Shown: positions 9,761 through 20,132, counted from the stretch's first letter. The stretch is 64,000 nucleotides of DNA from CAXMQZ01 sp963719055 (GCA_963719055.1 CAVRAU010000008.1:248001-312000); one strand, 5' to 3'. The notes: generated from the letters alone by a model not told the origin. Made by a program: numbers and translations.

Positions 9761-10000
9761 TCACTCGAGGGTGGCATGCGCGCCGTCGCAAAACGGCGAG
9801 TTGCCCGTGTGCTTGCACTGGCACAGAGCGACCCGTTTCTTCTCGGGCAACTCCAGCTTGACCGGTGAGAACTCTGTGCCCGCATGAGCGCCATCACAGA
9901 ATGGTTGGTTCTGGGATTGCCCACACTGGCACCAGTGGTAGGTTCCGGCCTCCAGTTCGAGAACCGCGGGAGACGCTGCCGCAATTACGGGATCTGCCAT
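9761..10000 (-). CDS. Tandem CDGSH iron-sulfur protein
   Basis: A 79-aa protein with two CDGSH (mitoNEET-type) 2Fe-2S motifs, CQCGQSQNQPFCDGAH and CQCKHTGNSPFCDGAH. Each supplies the three-Cys/one-His ligand set. Tandem bacterial CDGSH proteins are redox or cluster-transfer proteins of unclear physiological role. The ATG at 10000 is preceded by GAGAGGTGATGAC; the longer upstream reading lacks homology. It is convergent with the M28 peptidase gene, 20 bases away, and downstream of add on the same strand. Confidence 0.9.
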   Translation of the reverse strand: MADPVIAAASPAVLELEAGTYHWCQCGQSQNQPFCDGAHAGTEFSPVKLELPEKKRVALCQCKHTGNSPFCDGAHATLE

Positions 10001-10054
10001 GTCATCACCTCTCTTCTCATTCGCTGTACCCAACTGCAACTCTGATTGATCATC

Positions 10055-11132
10055 CTAACCAATCGACGCTTCGATGGCGACGAATCGTTCATCCTCGAAG
10101 ACCATTCCCAGACTCGCGGAACCGACGCTGGAACTCTCGTTCCAGGTCTGGATCGCTCTGCCGGCTCCAAGAAGGCCTGCCGCAGGGCTGTCCACGAGAA
10201 GGAGGCCAGATCGGCTCGCACGGTAGTCGAACGCCTCGGCCAGCTTCCGATACTCGTCGGTGATCGTGGTCTCGAACTGGGGAGGGTCATCCGAGTTCAC
10301 GGTGACCACGACGCCCGCCCGCCGCAGGCGATCGAAGGGGTGCTCGGCAATTCCTGCGACAGCACCGAGGCGCACATTGGATGTCGGACAGATCTCCAGA
10401 GGGATGCCCCGGCTGGCCAGCTCCTCGACCAGGCCCGGATCATCGACGGCCCGAATACCGTGGCCGATGCGCTCGGCCTGGCAGACATCCAAGGCCGATC
10501 GAATGGTGGCCGGACCCTCGTGCTCACCGGCATGGGCAACTCGGTGGAGCCCCTCCTGGAGCGCCACCTGAAAGTGCTCCCTGTAGGGTTCGTCGGGAGA
10601 GCTCTCGAAACCCGATAGACCGAGAGCGACGACGCCCCTGCCGCGACCAGCGAGTGCCCACTCCAGTGTCTGGTCGGCCCGTTCCGATCCCACGTCCCGC
10701 ACGATGTCGGGGATCAGCTGGGCTCGAACCCCGTGGCGCGCCTCGGCTGCCGCCAGGGTCTCGAACAAGGCCGCCGCCACTTCTCCTCCGTTGACGCCGT
10801 TGGCCAGATGGGTACCGATGGTGAAATGGACCTCGCTGTAAAGGACATTCTGTCGCTGCCTGCTCCTCCAGGAACTGCTCCATCACCAGCTGGAAGTCCT
10901 CCGGGTCCCGCAGACAGCGACAACAGGTCAGATAGATCTGGACGAAATGCTCGAAGTCCCGGAAGCGAAACCACTCACGCAACCCTGCGGCGTCATCCGC
11001 GGGTAGATCCACGCGGCGGCGGCGAGCCAACTCCAGCAGGGTCGTCGGCTCGATCGAGCCCTCCAGATGGACGTGCAGCTCCACTTTGGGGATCTCTGCC
11101 GCCAGCCGGCTCAAGGGTTCCGGAAGACTCAC
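10055..11132 (-). CDS. add: Adenosine deaminase (frameshifted)
   Basis: Purine salvage enzyme converting adenosine to inosine (possibly the adenine deaminase subtype); 358 aa after removal of one extra base. The N-terminal zinc ligands are in KVELHVHLEGSIEP. Later come VHFTIGTHLAN (in the second frame), HAGEHEGP, RIGHGI and the C-terminal CPTSNVRLGAV and NSDDPPQF active-site segments. The frame shifts near 10850-10858, between EEQAA and NVLYSEVHFTIG. All catalytic motifs survive on the two sides, so an assembly error is likelier than decay. coaD ends three bases upstream of its ATG, suggesting one transcript. Confidence 0.85.
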
Positions 11133-11135
11133 CGA

Positions 11136-11636
11136 CTAGGTCTCGCTATCCCGGGCGGCGGCCACGGTTGCCAATCTCTCCAGGATCGGGTCCGGAACCA
11201 GCCCAGCCAGGTTGCCCCCCAAGAAGAAGACCTCCTTGACCAGTCGACTCGACAGATAGATGTACTCCTCCCGGGGCACCATGAAGACCGTCTCGATCGA
11301 CGGGTCCAGCCGCCGATTCATCAACGCCATCTGGAACTCATATTCGAAATCAGAGACCGCGCGCAAACCCCGGATGATGATCTGGGCCTGCCATTGCTCC
11401 ATGAAATCCACCAACAGGCCGTCGAAGCTCGTCACCGTGCAATCGGCGCAATCGCGCAACTGATGAGAGATCATCTCGACCCTGTCTGCAGGCGAGAACA
11501 CCGGTTCCTTGGCCTCGTTGCCCAGAACCGCGATGATGACTTCATCAAAGACTCGGCGGCACTTGGCGACGATGTCGAGATGTCCGTTGTGAATAGGGTC
11601 GAAAGAGCCCGGATAGACGGCGATTCTTTTGCTCAT
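11136..11636 (-). CDS. coaD: Phosphopantetheine adenylyltransferase
   Basis: A 166-aa CoA-biosynthesis enzyme transferring AMP from ATP to 4'-phosphopantetheine. It has the nucleotidyltransferase signature AVYPGSFDPIHNGHLDI at the N terminus, RGLRAVSDFEYEFQMALMNR in the middle, and the C-terminal PREEYIYLSSRLVKEV motif typical of CoaD. The ATG at 11636 was chosen because the extra 51 residues available upstream have no family match and overlap the preceding gene. It lies two bases after the beta-propeller gene and three before add. Confidence 0.95.
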   Translation of the reverse strand: MSKRIAVYPGSFDPIHNGHLDIVAKCRRVFDEVIIAVLGNEAKEPVFSPADRVEMISHQLRDCADCTVTSFDGLLVDFMEQWQAQIIIRGLRAVSDFEYEFQMALMNRRLDPSIETVFMVPREEYIYLSSRLVKEVFFLGGNLAGLVPDPILERLATVAAARDSET

Positions 11637-11638
11637 GG

Positions 11639-13887
11639 TCAAAACCTCTGGGTCAGGTCGATGGTCACGACATTGAATGCGGCATCGGTCAGTCGCAGCA
11701 AGAGCAGCTCGCCCGGCTGCGGAACGTTCAGGATCAGGGTCTCGCGCTGGCCATCCAACAGACCGTCCGCCGTTTCTGCAGGTCGCCATTGTCTGGCATC
11801 GACACTGTAGACGGCCTCGCGTAGCGGGTTGAAACGATCCTCGACGACAACGCGCAGCTGGCCATCAGAGGCGCTCACCCTGCCCAGGGTGGGATCGGAA
11901 TGATCGACAAGCACGGGCTCGCTGATCTCCTCGACCTCCTGGCGCTCCTGGTCATCGCTGCGATCCCGATCGAAAGCCTGCAACCGAAACCTGTAGCGGC
12001 CATCCGGCAGGACCGTGGAGTCGAAGCTGTAGTGGCCCTGGCGCAAATCCTCGGTCACAGGCAGCCAAGGGCGATCGGAGCCGGCAGCCCGAAAGGAGAC
12101 CCCATAGACCAACTCGTCGCCATTGGGATCCTCAGCTTCCCAGCGCAGCGTCCGGTATCCCCGTTTCCAAAGCGTCTTCCATCGTCTCTGCTGGTCGACC
12201 CTGACTGGCTCGAGGGTTGTAAAGATCCCATCCCGGTTGGGGTGCGCAGGCTCGTAGGCTTGCTGGGAGGGATTGAAGTTCGCCGGGACCAGGATCTGTC
12301 CAGGGTCGAGCACCGAGAGAGTCTTGATCCGCGGCGGCAGATTGGCCTGCCGGTACGACACCGTTACCTCGCTCAAGGTCGGCGAACGGCCATCGGCAGC
12401 CTCGAACTGCGCTCGCCACTGGACATACCGACCCGATGGTAGATTTGTCAGAGAAACCTCTGGCCCGGCACTTGGCGGGCTCCAGTCGCTCCAGGTTCGA
12501 TCGGGCTCGGAGCTCATCCCGCTGCGAAACGAGAACTCCACCCGGGTACCCGCGGGAGTCTCTCCCTGCGACTGCAAAGTACCGAACCGAGAGATCTGCT
12601 CGGCGTCGAGAGCCGGACTGGTGTAGATGCCGGTGCGCTCGGTCTGACCGGCAATACGGTAGAACGCTGCGGCGTTGGTGGTCGCGAAGGCCGGACCGGG
12701 GGTGTCCTCCAGGAGGACCACGACCTGTCGTTCGTCGACATCCTTCTCCAGCACCGGTCGGTGGTCCTGCAAGCTGAAGACCTTGCCCTCCAGCCCGGTG
12801 CCGATCCAGAGACGTCCGCGGTGCCAGCGCAAGAGCGTAGACCGTCTCCTCCTGAAAGGAGGTCAAGGTCTCTACCACGCCAGCGGCCGAGATGCGGACC
12901 ACCTCCGAGCGCGCCCCCGCAAAACCCGGCGGCCGGCTGCCCACCGGGGAGGTCTCGGATTCTTCTCCCACCGTGACCACCACATCCACCTGCGGTTCTC
13001 CACCTTCAGCCTCGTCCTTTCCTTCGCCGTTCTCCATCCTCCTCGCCCTCCCCCTCTTCAGGTCTACGCGACAGGCTGACCAAGCTCGCCTCGGAAGCGA
13101 GCAGGGCGGCAAAGCAATCTCCTTCGGGTGCCGCGGCAAAGGCCACGACTTCCGGGTGAGGTGCATCGTAAAGGGTGCGAGGAGTCCCGTCGACAGACAG
13201 CTTGAGGATCAAGCCCTCACCGGCAGTGCCCAGAAGAACCTCGCCGTTACCCAGCACCTTCATGGCCCGAATATGGGTGTCTTCACTGTCGAAGAACACC
13301 TCCCCTCGGCCTTGACGCTCGACCTTGAAGAGCCTCCCCTGGGTACCTGTCGCCACCAGCAGATCACCGTCGCTGGCCTCAGCCAGGCTCCAGATATAGG
13401 TCTCCTGGGGATCGAAATGGACCGAGGTCTCGCCATCGGCGAAGCGGTACACCTTGCCGTTGGGCGACGAGCCCGCGAACACCGTCCCGTCGGGAGCGGC
13501 CCAGACAGCAAAGATCTCCGGTTCCTCGGCGGCAAACAAGGGCCGCACCTCTCCGGCCCGAGTCACCAGCAGAACCCTGCCCGCGTTGCCTGTACCGACA
13601 ACCCAGCCCTCCGGATGCACGGCCGCAGACAACAAGAACGGCTCCTCGACCTCGGCCAGGCGCTCGACCTTGTCGGCCAGCCGCAGGGTGCCCAGTGAAT
13701 CGACACCGATGCGATCGAGTGTGCCCTTGAGAAAGCCGGCCTTCGACTGCATCCGAAAAGCCCTGGTACCACTGGCCGCCGACGGTCGCGGTATGGGGAG
13801 ACTCATCCCCACGATAGCCAAGACCGGTATCAAACCCAAGAGTCTCGCGGATACCCGACGCCAACGAGCTCTGCCGTTTCTCATCAA
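11639..13887 (-). CDS. Secreted beta-propeller protein with C-terminal fibronectin-like region (two frameshifts)
   Basis: A large exported protein of unknown function, 748 aa when two inserted bases are removed. The N terminus has an Arg-rich segment and a hydrophobic signal (LLGLIPVLAIVGMSLP). About 400 residues follow of repeated WD/NHL-like blades (for example AVHPEGWVVGTGNAGRVLLV, AVWAAPDGTVFAGSSPNGKV, ASDGDLLVATGTQGRLFKV). The C-terminal half resembles beta-sandwich modules (GRYVQWRAQFEAADGRSPTL, PDGRYRFRLQAFDRD). Frame breaks are near 13020-13045, in a Glu/Gly-rich segment, and near 12836. Its start overlaps the stop of the S55 peptidase gene (ATGA), so the two exported proteins are made from one transcript. 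Confidence 0.65.
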
Positions 13888-15794
13888 GGCGAATCCTCCT
13901 TCGCGGTCCCGTCCATCTTCGACGACGTCTCCGATCTCCCTGCCTCGGGCGGATCGGAGGGTGATCTCTGAGTCGATCCCAGGGAATCCGTCTCGGAGCC
14001 CGGACTCAGAGGTCCGTCCCTGCGGACCTCCAAATCGATTCTCGCTGCACCCAGGACCGGCATCTCCATCTGCAGCTCCTGTTGGCTGGCAATGGCGAGT
14101 TGGAGCGGTATGGCGCTGCTTGAAGCTGCCGCCCCCCAGAGCGAGCGAATCGATCCCGGGAGTCGCGGCAACACCTCGCCAGCGATCGCCAGCCCCTGGC
14201 CGCCGAAAACCCCGAGGACCACCATCTCACGGCGGGAGTGGAGCGACTCGAGAAGCGTCAGAGCTTGGCTGAAGGTCACCGGTTCGGTCTGTTCGATGGT
14301 CAGCCGGGCCACATCGATACTGACGCCGTCGCCCACCAGAAGGGAGTAGCGACCCTCGGGGATGCTGGTGGGGATCACCACATCCATCGAGGCACGGCGA
14401 CGCTGTCCCCGATACTCGGACAGATCCAGATTGAGCGACACCGTGTCTCCGGGCCGCACCCGCGTGCTGGAAGCATGGGCTTCGACAAGGGTCGCCAGGC
14501 GGGGTTGGGGATGCTGGGTCAATTCGACCTCGATTCCCGAGATCTCGACCCTTTCCAGATGGTTGTTCACCAGATAGTCCGCGAAAGCCATCACATAGAG
14601 AGCTGCATCCAGACCAGCCGAGGTCCCGTCGAAACTCTGCACGACATCCAGATCACCCCAGTCGCCAAGATCAAAACGGGTGTGCAGATCGAGCCCTTGA
14701 TTGCCTCCCGCCTGAGTCACGGCTTCCAGAGCACCCAGAACAGAGATCGCCACCAGGGTCGGCGTCATCATGGGAAGACGGGCCACCTGCAAATCGAAGC
14801 TGCGGCTGCGATCACCCCGAATATGGATCGTCAGGGGAGTCAACTCGGCTACGCGTCCCATCTGTCCGCGAATCCCGGTTTTGCGATCCAGATCGAAGGC
14901 GCCCACAATCTGGCCAAGATTGGTGATCTTGAAGGAGTTGGCTTGATTGGCCAGTACGGTGACGACCTCGGCGGTGGCCATGGGAATATCGATGGACCCG
15001 ACACTCAAGAAAGGGTGCCCAAAGGCGAGGATCTGATCACCCGCCCGCTCGGTGACGGTGCCGGTTGCGGCCAACTGCATATCGCCACTCACCAGGACCG
15101 CAGCCACCGCTTCTCCTGCCGCCAGCTCGCCAGACCCGGCACTGGCGATCCGCCCAGACGGCGACACCTCACCCAGCCCTCTGGTGAGCCACTCGCGCGT
15201 CTTGGTGCCGAATCCCGCGGCACTCCACCCGACACCACTGGCGGCTCCTGCGAGTGGTGGCGGGCTCAAATGGGTCAAATGTTGCTCGAGCAGATCGGCC
15301 GGCAGTTCGCCCGCCACCAATTGGTCGAGCGAGATCGGCTGGCCGAAGGTCTCGGCGACACCGGAAACACCGGGCACCTCGTTCAATCGTTGCATCGACT
15401 CGATGGGTGTGATGCCGGCAATCGGATGGATGGCAAAGGGCCAGGCAAAAGCGACCGCACCCGCCAGGCGGCCGTCCAGATAGACCGGGCTGCCACTCAT
15501 GCCAGCTACCACTCCCGACTCTTCCAGATCCATCCCGGACAATCGGGCAAGGATGTAGTGGGTGTCGGGTTCGACGTCGCGCCAGATTCCGATGACTTCG
15601 ACCTCGAAGCGCTCGGGACTCTGCCCGGAGAACACCGACAACCCATATCCTGTCTGCCCAGGCTGCACCAAACTCAGGGGCAGAGGCTCTCCAACCTCCG
15701 CGGCCTCGGGGCCAGCGGCGGCCCCTGCGCCAACGCACAGGAGAAGCAGCGACAAGGTGCACAAGAAGTTATGCATTTTGCATCGGCTCTTCAC
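13884..15794 (-). CDS. Exported SpoIVB-like (S55) peptidase-domain protein
   Basis: A 636-aa protein with a signal peptide (Lys/Arg n-region, then FLCTLSLLLLCVGAGAAA) and an S55 SpoIVB-like peptidase domain. The nucleophile motif is GVVAGMSGSPVYLDGRLAGA, with FGHPFLSVG downstream. In Firmicutes SpoIVB is a sporulation signalling protease; non-sporulating bacteria carry long homologues of unknown job, as here. The C-terminal 250 residues are beta-rich, ending in a Ser/Pro-rich tail. Start: a GTG at 15794 gives a proper positively charged signal n-region; the ATG at 15776 is the alternative. It lies immediately after tsaC. Confidence 0.75.
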   Translation of the reverse strand: MKSRCKMHNFLCTLSLLLLCVGAGAAAGPEAAEVGEPLPLSLVQPGQTGYGLSVFSGQSPERFEVEVIGIWRDVEPDTHYILARLSGMDLEESGVVAGMSGSPVYLDGRLAGAVAFAWPFAIHPIAGITPIESMQRLNEVPGVSGVAETFGQPISLDQLVAGELPADLLEQHLTHLSPPPLAGAASGVGWSAAGFGTKTREWLTRGLGEVSPSGRIASAGSGELAAGEAVAAVLVSGDMQLAATGTVTERAGDQILAFGHPFLSVGSIDIPMATAEVVTVLANQANSFKITNLGQIVGAFDLDRKTGIRGQMGRVAELTPLTIHIRGDRSRSFDLQVARLPMMTPTLVAISVLGALEAVTQAGGNQGLDLHTRFDLGDWGDLDVVQSFDGTSAGLDAALYVMAFADYLVNNHLERVEISGIEVELTQHPQPRLATLVEAHASSTRVRPGDTVSLNLDLSEYRGQRRRASMDVVIPTSIPEGRYSLLVGDGVSIDVARLTIEQTEPVTFSQALTLLESLHSRREMVVLGVFGGQGLAIAGEVLPRLPGSIRSLWGAAASSSAIPLQLAIASQQELQMEMPVLGAARIDLEVRRDGPLSPGSETDSLGSTQRSPSDPPEAGRSETSSKMDGTAKEDSP

Positions 15795-16473
15795 TCATGG
15801 GGTTTGTCGAGAGTCATCCGCAGGGATTTCCGCAGGTGCTGCGGAAAATACCCGGCGCGAGACTCGATCTCGAAGCCACCCTGGCGAGAGAGCACCAACT
15901 CTCAGCACACGGTAACCTTCCTCGTCGATCTGCACAATAGTCGAAACCGGACCACCCTTCAGGACCCCATCATCCACCACCACGCTGGGCCAGCCCGCCA
16001 ACATCGGCGCCAACAGACTCGGGTCTGATACGGGTAACCCGCCGGTAGGGTTCGCGCTCGTAGCCGTCAGGGGCCTACCGAGATCCTGTAGCAGGGTCCG
16101 CAGTCGATCGTGGGCGGGAACCCTCACGGCCAGGGTGTGCTTCCCGGCGCTCGCCGGAATGGGCCGCTCGAGGGGTACCACCACGGTCAGGGGCGCCGGC
16201 CATAGCGCCGCCAGCTCGGCCAACTCGGGCGATTTCGGATCGCCCCCGACCAGCGTCAACTGCTGGAGGTCCCCCAGGACTACCGGCAGAGCCTTGGCGG
16301 CAGAGCGGCCCTTGAAACGGTACAGGGTGGACACTGCCTCCGCACCGTTGGGATCGACTGCCAAGCCGTAGGTGGATTCAGTGGGGATCGCCAGCATCCC
16401 CCCAGTCTCCAAAATCTCCGTCAGCACGGTGAGATCGTCGCCCCAGATCCAGGTACCTGGCCACCTGGCTCAT
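15795..16473 (-). CDS. tsaC: L-threonylcarbamoyladenylate synthase (frameshifted near its start)
   Basis: Sua5/YrdC-family enzyme making threonylcarbamoyl-AMP for tRNA t6A37; 225 aa when one base is removed. Motifs: LAIPTESTYGLAVDP, YRFKGRSAAKALPVVL, SAGKHTLAVRVPAH and TATSANPTGGLPVSD. The start is the ATG at 16473, which overlaps the recN stop (ATGA). Its first codons MSQVARYLDLG join the body after one G of a GGGG run is removed (CCCC at 16441-16444 on the plus strand), giving MSQVARYLDLGDDLTVLTE. This is a clear homopolymer insertion. Without that correction the gene would have to start at a GTG at 16427. Confidence 0.88.
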
Positions 16474-18195
16474 GAGCGCTTCCCGGCGGCCGTGGCGATC
16501 ATCTCCTGCGCATGGGAACGGGTCAGATCGGTGATCTTCCGGCCCCCCAACATTCGGGCCACCTCCTCGACCCGAGTCGCGGAGTCGAGGCACGCCACAC
16601 GGGTCAGGGTTCGCCCGTCGGCTTGACGCTTCTCCACCCTGAAATGGTGGTCTGCGTGGCTGGCCACCTGGGGCAGGTGCGTGACGACCAGAATTTGCCC
16701 CCCCAGGGCCAGACGAGCCAACTTCCTTCCCAGGGCCTCGGCCTGAGCTCCACCGATCCCGACATCGACCTCGTCGAAGACCAGGGTGGTTCGCACCGCC
16801 GGTCCGCCGGCCCGAATGGCCAGTTGCACGGCCAGATAGACTCGAGACAGCTCTCCACCCGAGGCGCTGCGCGACAGAGCCGGCAAGATCCTCACCTGGA
16901 TTCGCAGCCAATTGGTAGGTAACCTGGTCGTAGCCGTGAGCCGAGAAATCCACTGGGATCCCATCAACCTGCAAAGGGCTGTCGTCCCGTCGGCGGGTAT
17001 TCAGCTGCACGGCAAAGCGGGCCTTGCCCAGGGCGAGGTCGGCGAGCTCAGCATGCACGCGTTCGGCCATCTTGGCACTCCAGGCCCGCCGCAGTGAGGA
17101 GAGCCGACCCGCTTGCCGCTTGAACTTCCCCAGCGCCCGGTCCAGCTCTCTCGCAATCTCGTCCCGACGACTGGCATCCGCTGTCAGGTCTTCCAACTCG
17201 AGGGCCATCTGTTGTCGACAGGTCAGGATCTCGTCGCCGTCACAGCCATGCTTGCGACCGAGTCGATCGATGAGCGTCAGACGTTCCTCGATCGCGTCGA
17301 GCCTGGCAGGATCGGACTCGATCATAGCCAGCCGATCGCGCACTTCCCGGGTGAGATCCTGCAAGCTCACATTCAGCCCTTCGAGAGCCTCGTCCCAGGT
17401 AGCTCCCTGCGGCTCCCAGTCGGAGATCTCACGCAGACGGCGGGCTGCCTGCGAGATTCTTTCGACAGCCGCCTCGTCATCATCGAACAAGAGGCCATAG
17501 GCGGAGCCCAGCGCCTCCGTAATGGCCTCGCTGTGGCGCAGGACATCCCTCTCCACCTTCAGCGCCTGGTCTTCGCCAGCTTGTAGCCGAGCCGCATCGA
17601 TCTCATCCATCTGAAAACTCAGCAGGTCGATCCTCTCCTGCCTCAACTGCTCGTTTCCCTCCACCCTGTCCAACCGCGAGACCCACTGCCGGTACTCGTC
17701 GAAACCCTGCCGAACCCGCCGGCACGGCTCCGACGATTCCGGACCTCCACTGCGATCGAGCCAGTTGCGCTGCAGCTCGGGAGAAACCAGTCCCAGCTCC
17801 TCCCGCTGAGTGTGGATCTGAAGGAGATAAGGCGCCACAGCGATCAGCAGATTCAAGGTCACGGGTTGGTCGTTGAGATACACCCGATTGCGGCCCTGCC
17901 GATTGATCTCGCGGCGCACCACCAGTCCGTCGCCTTCGATGTCGAGGCCGGCAGCAGAGAGGACGGCTCTCCAGTCGTCACCGCTGGGCTCGAAGACTCC
18001 CGTCACCGACAGAACCTCGGCACCCGTGCGGATCAGATCGCTGCTGGCTCGGGCCCCAGACAACAGGGCCAGAGAGTCCACGACGATCGACTTGCCGGCC
18101 CCGGTCTCGCCGGTGAGCACATTCAGACCGCTGCCCAGCCGGACTTCCGCCTCGACGATGACGGCCAGGTTTCGAACGTGGAGATCGCGCAGCAC
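16470..18195 (-). CDS. recN: DNA repair protein RecN (frameshifted)
   Basis: SMC-like ATPase of double-strand-break repair; 574 aa after one correction. The N-terminal head carries Walker A GETGAGKS (residues about 29-36). Long coiled coils occupy about 150-380 and the C-terminal head has SASGGELSRVYLAVQLA (ABC signature) and TLVFDEVDVGIGG (Walker B). THLPQVASHADHHF follows. The frame breaks near 16885, just after AANPGE, with the signature in the next frame. A TTTGCTAGACT box 44 bases upstream of the ATG may be its promoter. It is followed by tsaC with an ATGA overlap. Confidence 0.9.
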
Positions 18196-18238
18196 TTGCT
18201 CGGCTCAATGAAGACCGCACGGAATTCGGCGGTGCCGA

Positions 18239-18249
18239 AGTCTAGCAAA
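18239..18249 (-). promoter_or_regulatory. Putative extended -10 promoter of recN
   Basis: TTTGCTAGACT read on the minus strand, 44 bases before the recN ATG and between the Crp-gene terminator and recN. It matches the box before the M28 peptidase gene at ten of eleven positions. Confidence 0.4.
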
Positions 18250-18287
18250 GCAATGAGGGGTGCGACGACAGCGCCACCGAAGAAGAA

Positions 18288-18317
18288 CCGCCACCCGAAT
18301 GCGGATCCGGGTGGCGG
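18288..18317 (-). terminator. Intrinsic terminator of the Crp-type regulator gene
   Basis: A perfect 10-bp inverted repeat CCGCCACCCG ... CGGGTGGCGG with a 10-base loop, located 32 bases after the regulator stop codon. Read on the minus strand it is followed by TTCTTCTTCGG, a T-rich though not pure T tract. It separates the regulator gene from recN. Confidence 0.7.
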
Positions 18318-18348
18318 CGCCGAGTCGCTGCAGTTCGGGACGCTAGAC

Positions 18349-19047
18349 CTATTGGCAGCGGCCGACGAGAGCTTCGATATCGAGCACGGTAAATCGGTGG
18401 GACGGATCCACCGAGATGAAGCCACTGTCCTTGAAGTCGACGATGACTTGATTGACTCGCTCCCTCGAGGCTCCCACCAGGGCCGCGACGTCGGTCTGGG
18501 TCAGTCGCAGAGGGATGGTGACTCCCTGAGAGGCCTCGGTACCCTGACCATACTGCTGAGCAAAGGCCAGCAGCTGTCGGGCCACGCGGCCTCGGACATC
18601 GAGAGTAGAGAGAGCTTGAATCTGCTCGTTGGCCAGACGCAGCCGCCGACTCATCAGCTTCACCAGGTTGTAGCTCAGACCTTTGGTGCTGCGCAGACTC
18701 TGGTGAAAGGCACCGCGGTCCATCAGCAGACAGAGACAGTCCTCCAGTGCCACCACGTTGGCGGAGCGGCCAGCGCTATCCACCATACTCATTTCGCCAA
18801 ACGTGTCGCCGGGGCCCAAGAAGGCCAGAATGACCTCGGAACCATCCAGCTGGTCGACATAGATCTTGACCGTACCTTCCAGCAGGATATACACCATGTC
18901 TCCAGGCTGCGCTACGGTAATGATGTTGACGCCAGAAGGAAACATCTTCCGGTGCATCAAAACGTTGATTTGACTCAGGTCCGGCTCGGCGAGTTCCTCG
19001 AACAAAGGGATATGACCAAGAAGCTTTGGATCATCGACAGCTGGCAT
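18349..19047 (-). CDS. Crp/Fnr-family transcriptional regulator
   Basis: A 232-aa regulator with an N-terminal cyclic-nucleotide-binding-like beta-roll. Its phosphate-binding-cassette-like segment is GDTFGEMSMVDSAGRSANVVA (about 73-95). A long dimerisation helix (LVKLMSRRLRLANEQIQAL) follows, then a C-terminal winged helix whose recognition segment is TQTDVAALVGASRERVNQVI. No Cys cluster of the FNR type is present at the N terminus, so an Fe-S oxygen sensor is unlikely; the ligand is unknown. A strong ribosome site (GGAGGAGGTGAACC) precedes the ATG. It is a stand-alone gene ending at an intrinsic terminator. Confidence 0.9.
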   Translation of the reverse strand: MPAVDDPKLLGHIPLFEELAEPDLSQINVLMHRKMFPSGVNIITVAQPGDMVYILLEGTVKIYVDQLDGSEVILAFLGPGDTFGEMSMVDSAGRSANVVALEDCLCLLMDRGAFHQSLRSTKGLSYNLVKLMSRRLRLANEQIQALSTLDVRGRVARQLLAFAQQYGQGTEASQGVTIPLRLTQTDVAALVGASRERVNQVIVDFKDSGFISVDPSHRFTVLDIEALVGRCQ

Positions 19048-19171
19048 GGTTCACCTCCTCCGCTGACACGCGACTGCGTCCTCCGGTTGGTTCTCTTCGG
19101 ATTTCCCCCGAAATCCTAGAGAGTCTTCAGTCACTGTATATCAAATTTCCTCTATATATGACGAGTCCCCA

Positions 19172-20086
19172 CTAACGACTGCTCGCGGGGCGCAGTCCGA
19201 AGAGGGCCCGCGCCACGTGCAGCGCGACCTCCGGATTCTCGCGCAGACGGCGGATGGAATACGGATACCAGTCCCGACCATAGGGGACATACACTCGCAG
19301 CCGGTGCCCCTGATCCAGCAGGATCTGCCGCATTTCCTCATCGACCCCCAGCAGCATCTGAAACTCATAGCGGTCCCGTGGTACCTGGTGCTTTTCCAGC
19401 AGCCCCACCGAACCGCAGATCAGATATTCATCGTGTGTGGCGATGGCGGCGTAGACCCCTTGCACGATCATCTTTTCCAGGGCCATGAGGAAATTCTGGC
19501 GTACTGTCTGGTATCCCTTCCAGGCGATCTTCCGCGGTTCGATGTAGATCCCCTTGCAGAGACGAACATTGGCGCCCTCTCGCGGCAGATCCTCGATGTC
19601 TTGCAAGCTACGGTGCATGTAAGACTGGAGCACAACGCCCAGATTTCCATAGCGGGGCTGCAGCTCGCCATAGATCCTCAGAGTCGCATCGGTACAGGTG
19701 TGGTCCTCCATATCAATGCGAACAAAATTGCCGAACTCTCGCGCCGCGGCCGCGATCTTCTCGATATTTTCCAGACAGAATTGTTCGTCGATCTTGAGAC
19801 CCAACAGCGTCGGTTTGATGGAGACGTTCGAGTCGAGGCTCTGGGCGTCGATGTTCTCGAACAGGCGGATGTACTCCGCCACGGCCTCTGCCGCTTTGTG
19901 CCGCTCCGACACTTCCTCACCCAGAACATCCATGGTGGCCACGGCGCCGGTGCCGTTCAGGTCCTGGACCTTTTTCACTGCATCATCCAGGGTCTCGCCC
20001 GCCACATATCGTGACGCCACGCGACCCACGATGGACTTGGGCACCAAAGGCAGGGTAACCACAACCAACCGGCTGAAGAGACTCAC
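19172..20086 (-). CDS. Proline dehydrogenase (monofunctional)
   Basis: A 304-aa FAD enzyme oxidising proline to pyrroline-5-carboxylate, of the short monofunctional type found in Deinococcus, Thermus and Acidobacteria. Family segments visible: VSIKPTLLGLKID, FVRIDMEDHTCTD, VVLQSYMHRSLQD, VRLCKGIYIEP, IATHDEYLI and the C-terminal YGRDWYPYSIRRLRENP, in which the Arg pair binds the proline carboxylate. No P5C dehydrogenase gene is nearby. It lies downstream of the diiron-protein gene on the same strand, separated by 46 bases. Confidence 0.9.
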   Translation of the reverse strand: MSLFSRLVVVTLPLVPKSIVGRVASRYVAGETLDDAVKKVQDLNGTGAVATMDVLGEEVSERHKAAEAVAEYIRLFENIDAQSLDSNVSIKPTLLGLKIDEQFCLENIEKIAAAAREFGNFVRIDMEDHTCTDATLRIYGELQPRYGNLGVVLQSYMHRSLQDIEDLPREGANVRLCKGIYIEPRKIAWKGYQTVRQNFLMALEKMIVQGVYAAIATHDEYLICGSVGLLEKHQVPRDRYEFQMLLGVDEEMRQILLDQGHRLRVYVPYGRDWYPYSIRRLRENPEVALHVARALFGLRPASSR

Positions 20087-20132
20087 TTTCCCCCTCCAAG
20101 AAATTCAGAATTCACCCTTGAACTTTGATGGC

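Noticed and set aside
14238..16028. Long open frame of 596 codons on the plus strand
   Set aside because: It is antisense to the S55 peptidase and tsaC genes, shows no motif, and such mirror frames are common in GC-rich DNA.
18349..19047. FNR-type oxygen sensor
   Set aside because: The N terminus lacks the cysteine cluster needed for a 4Fe-4S cluster, so only a Crp/Fnr-superfamily assignment is supported.
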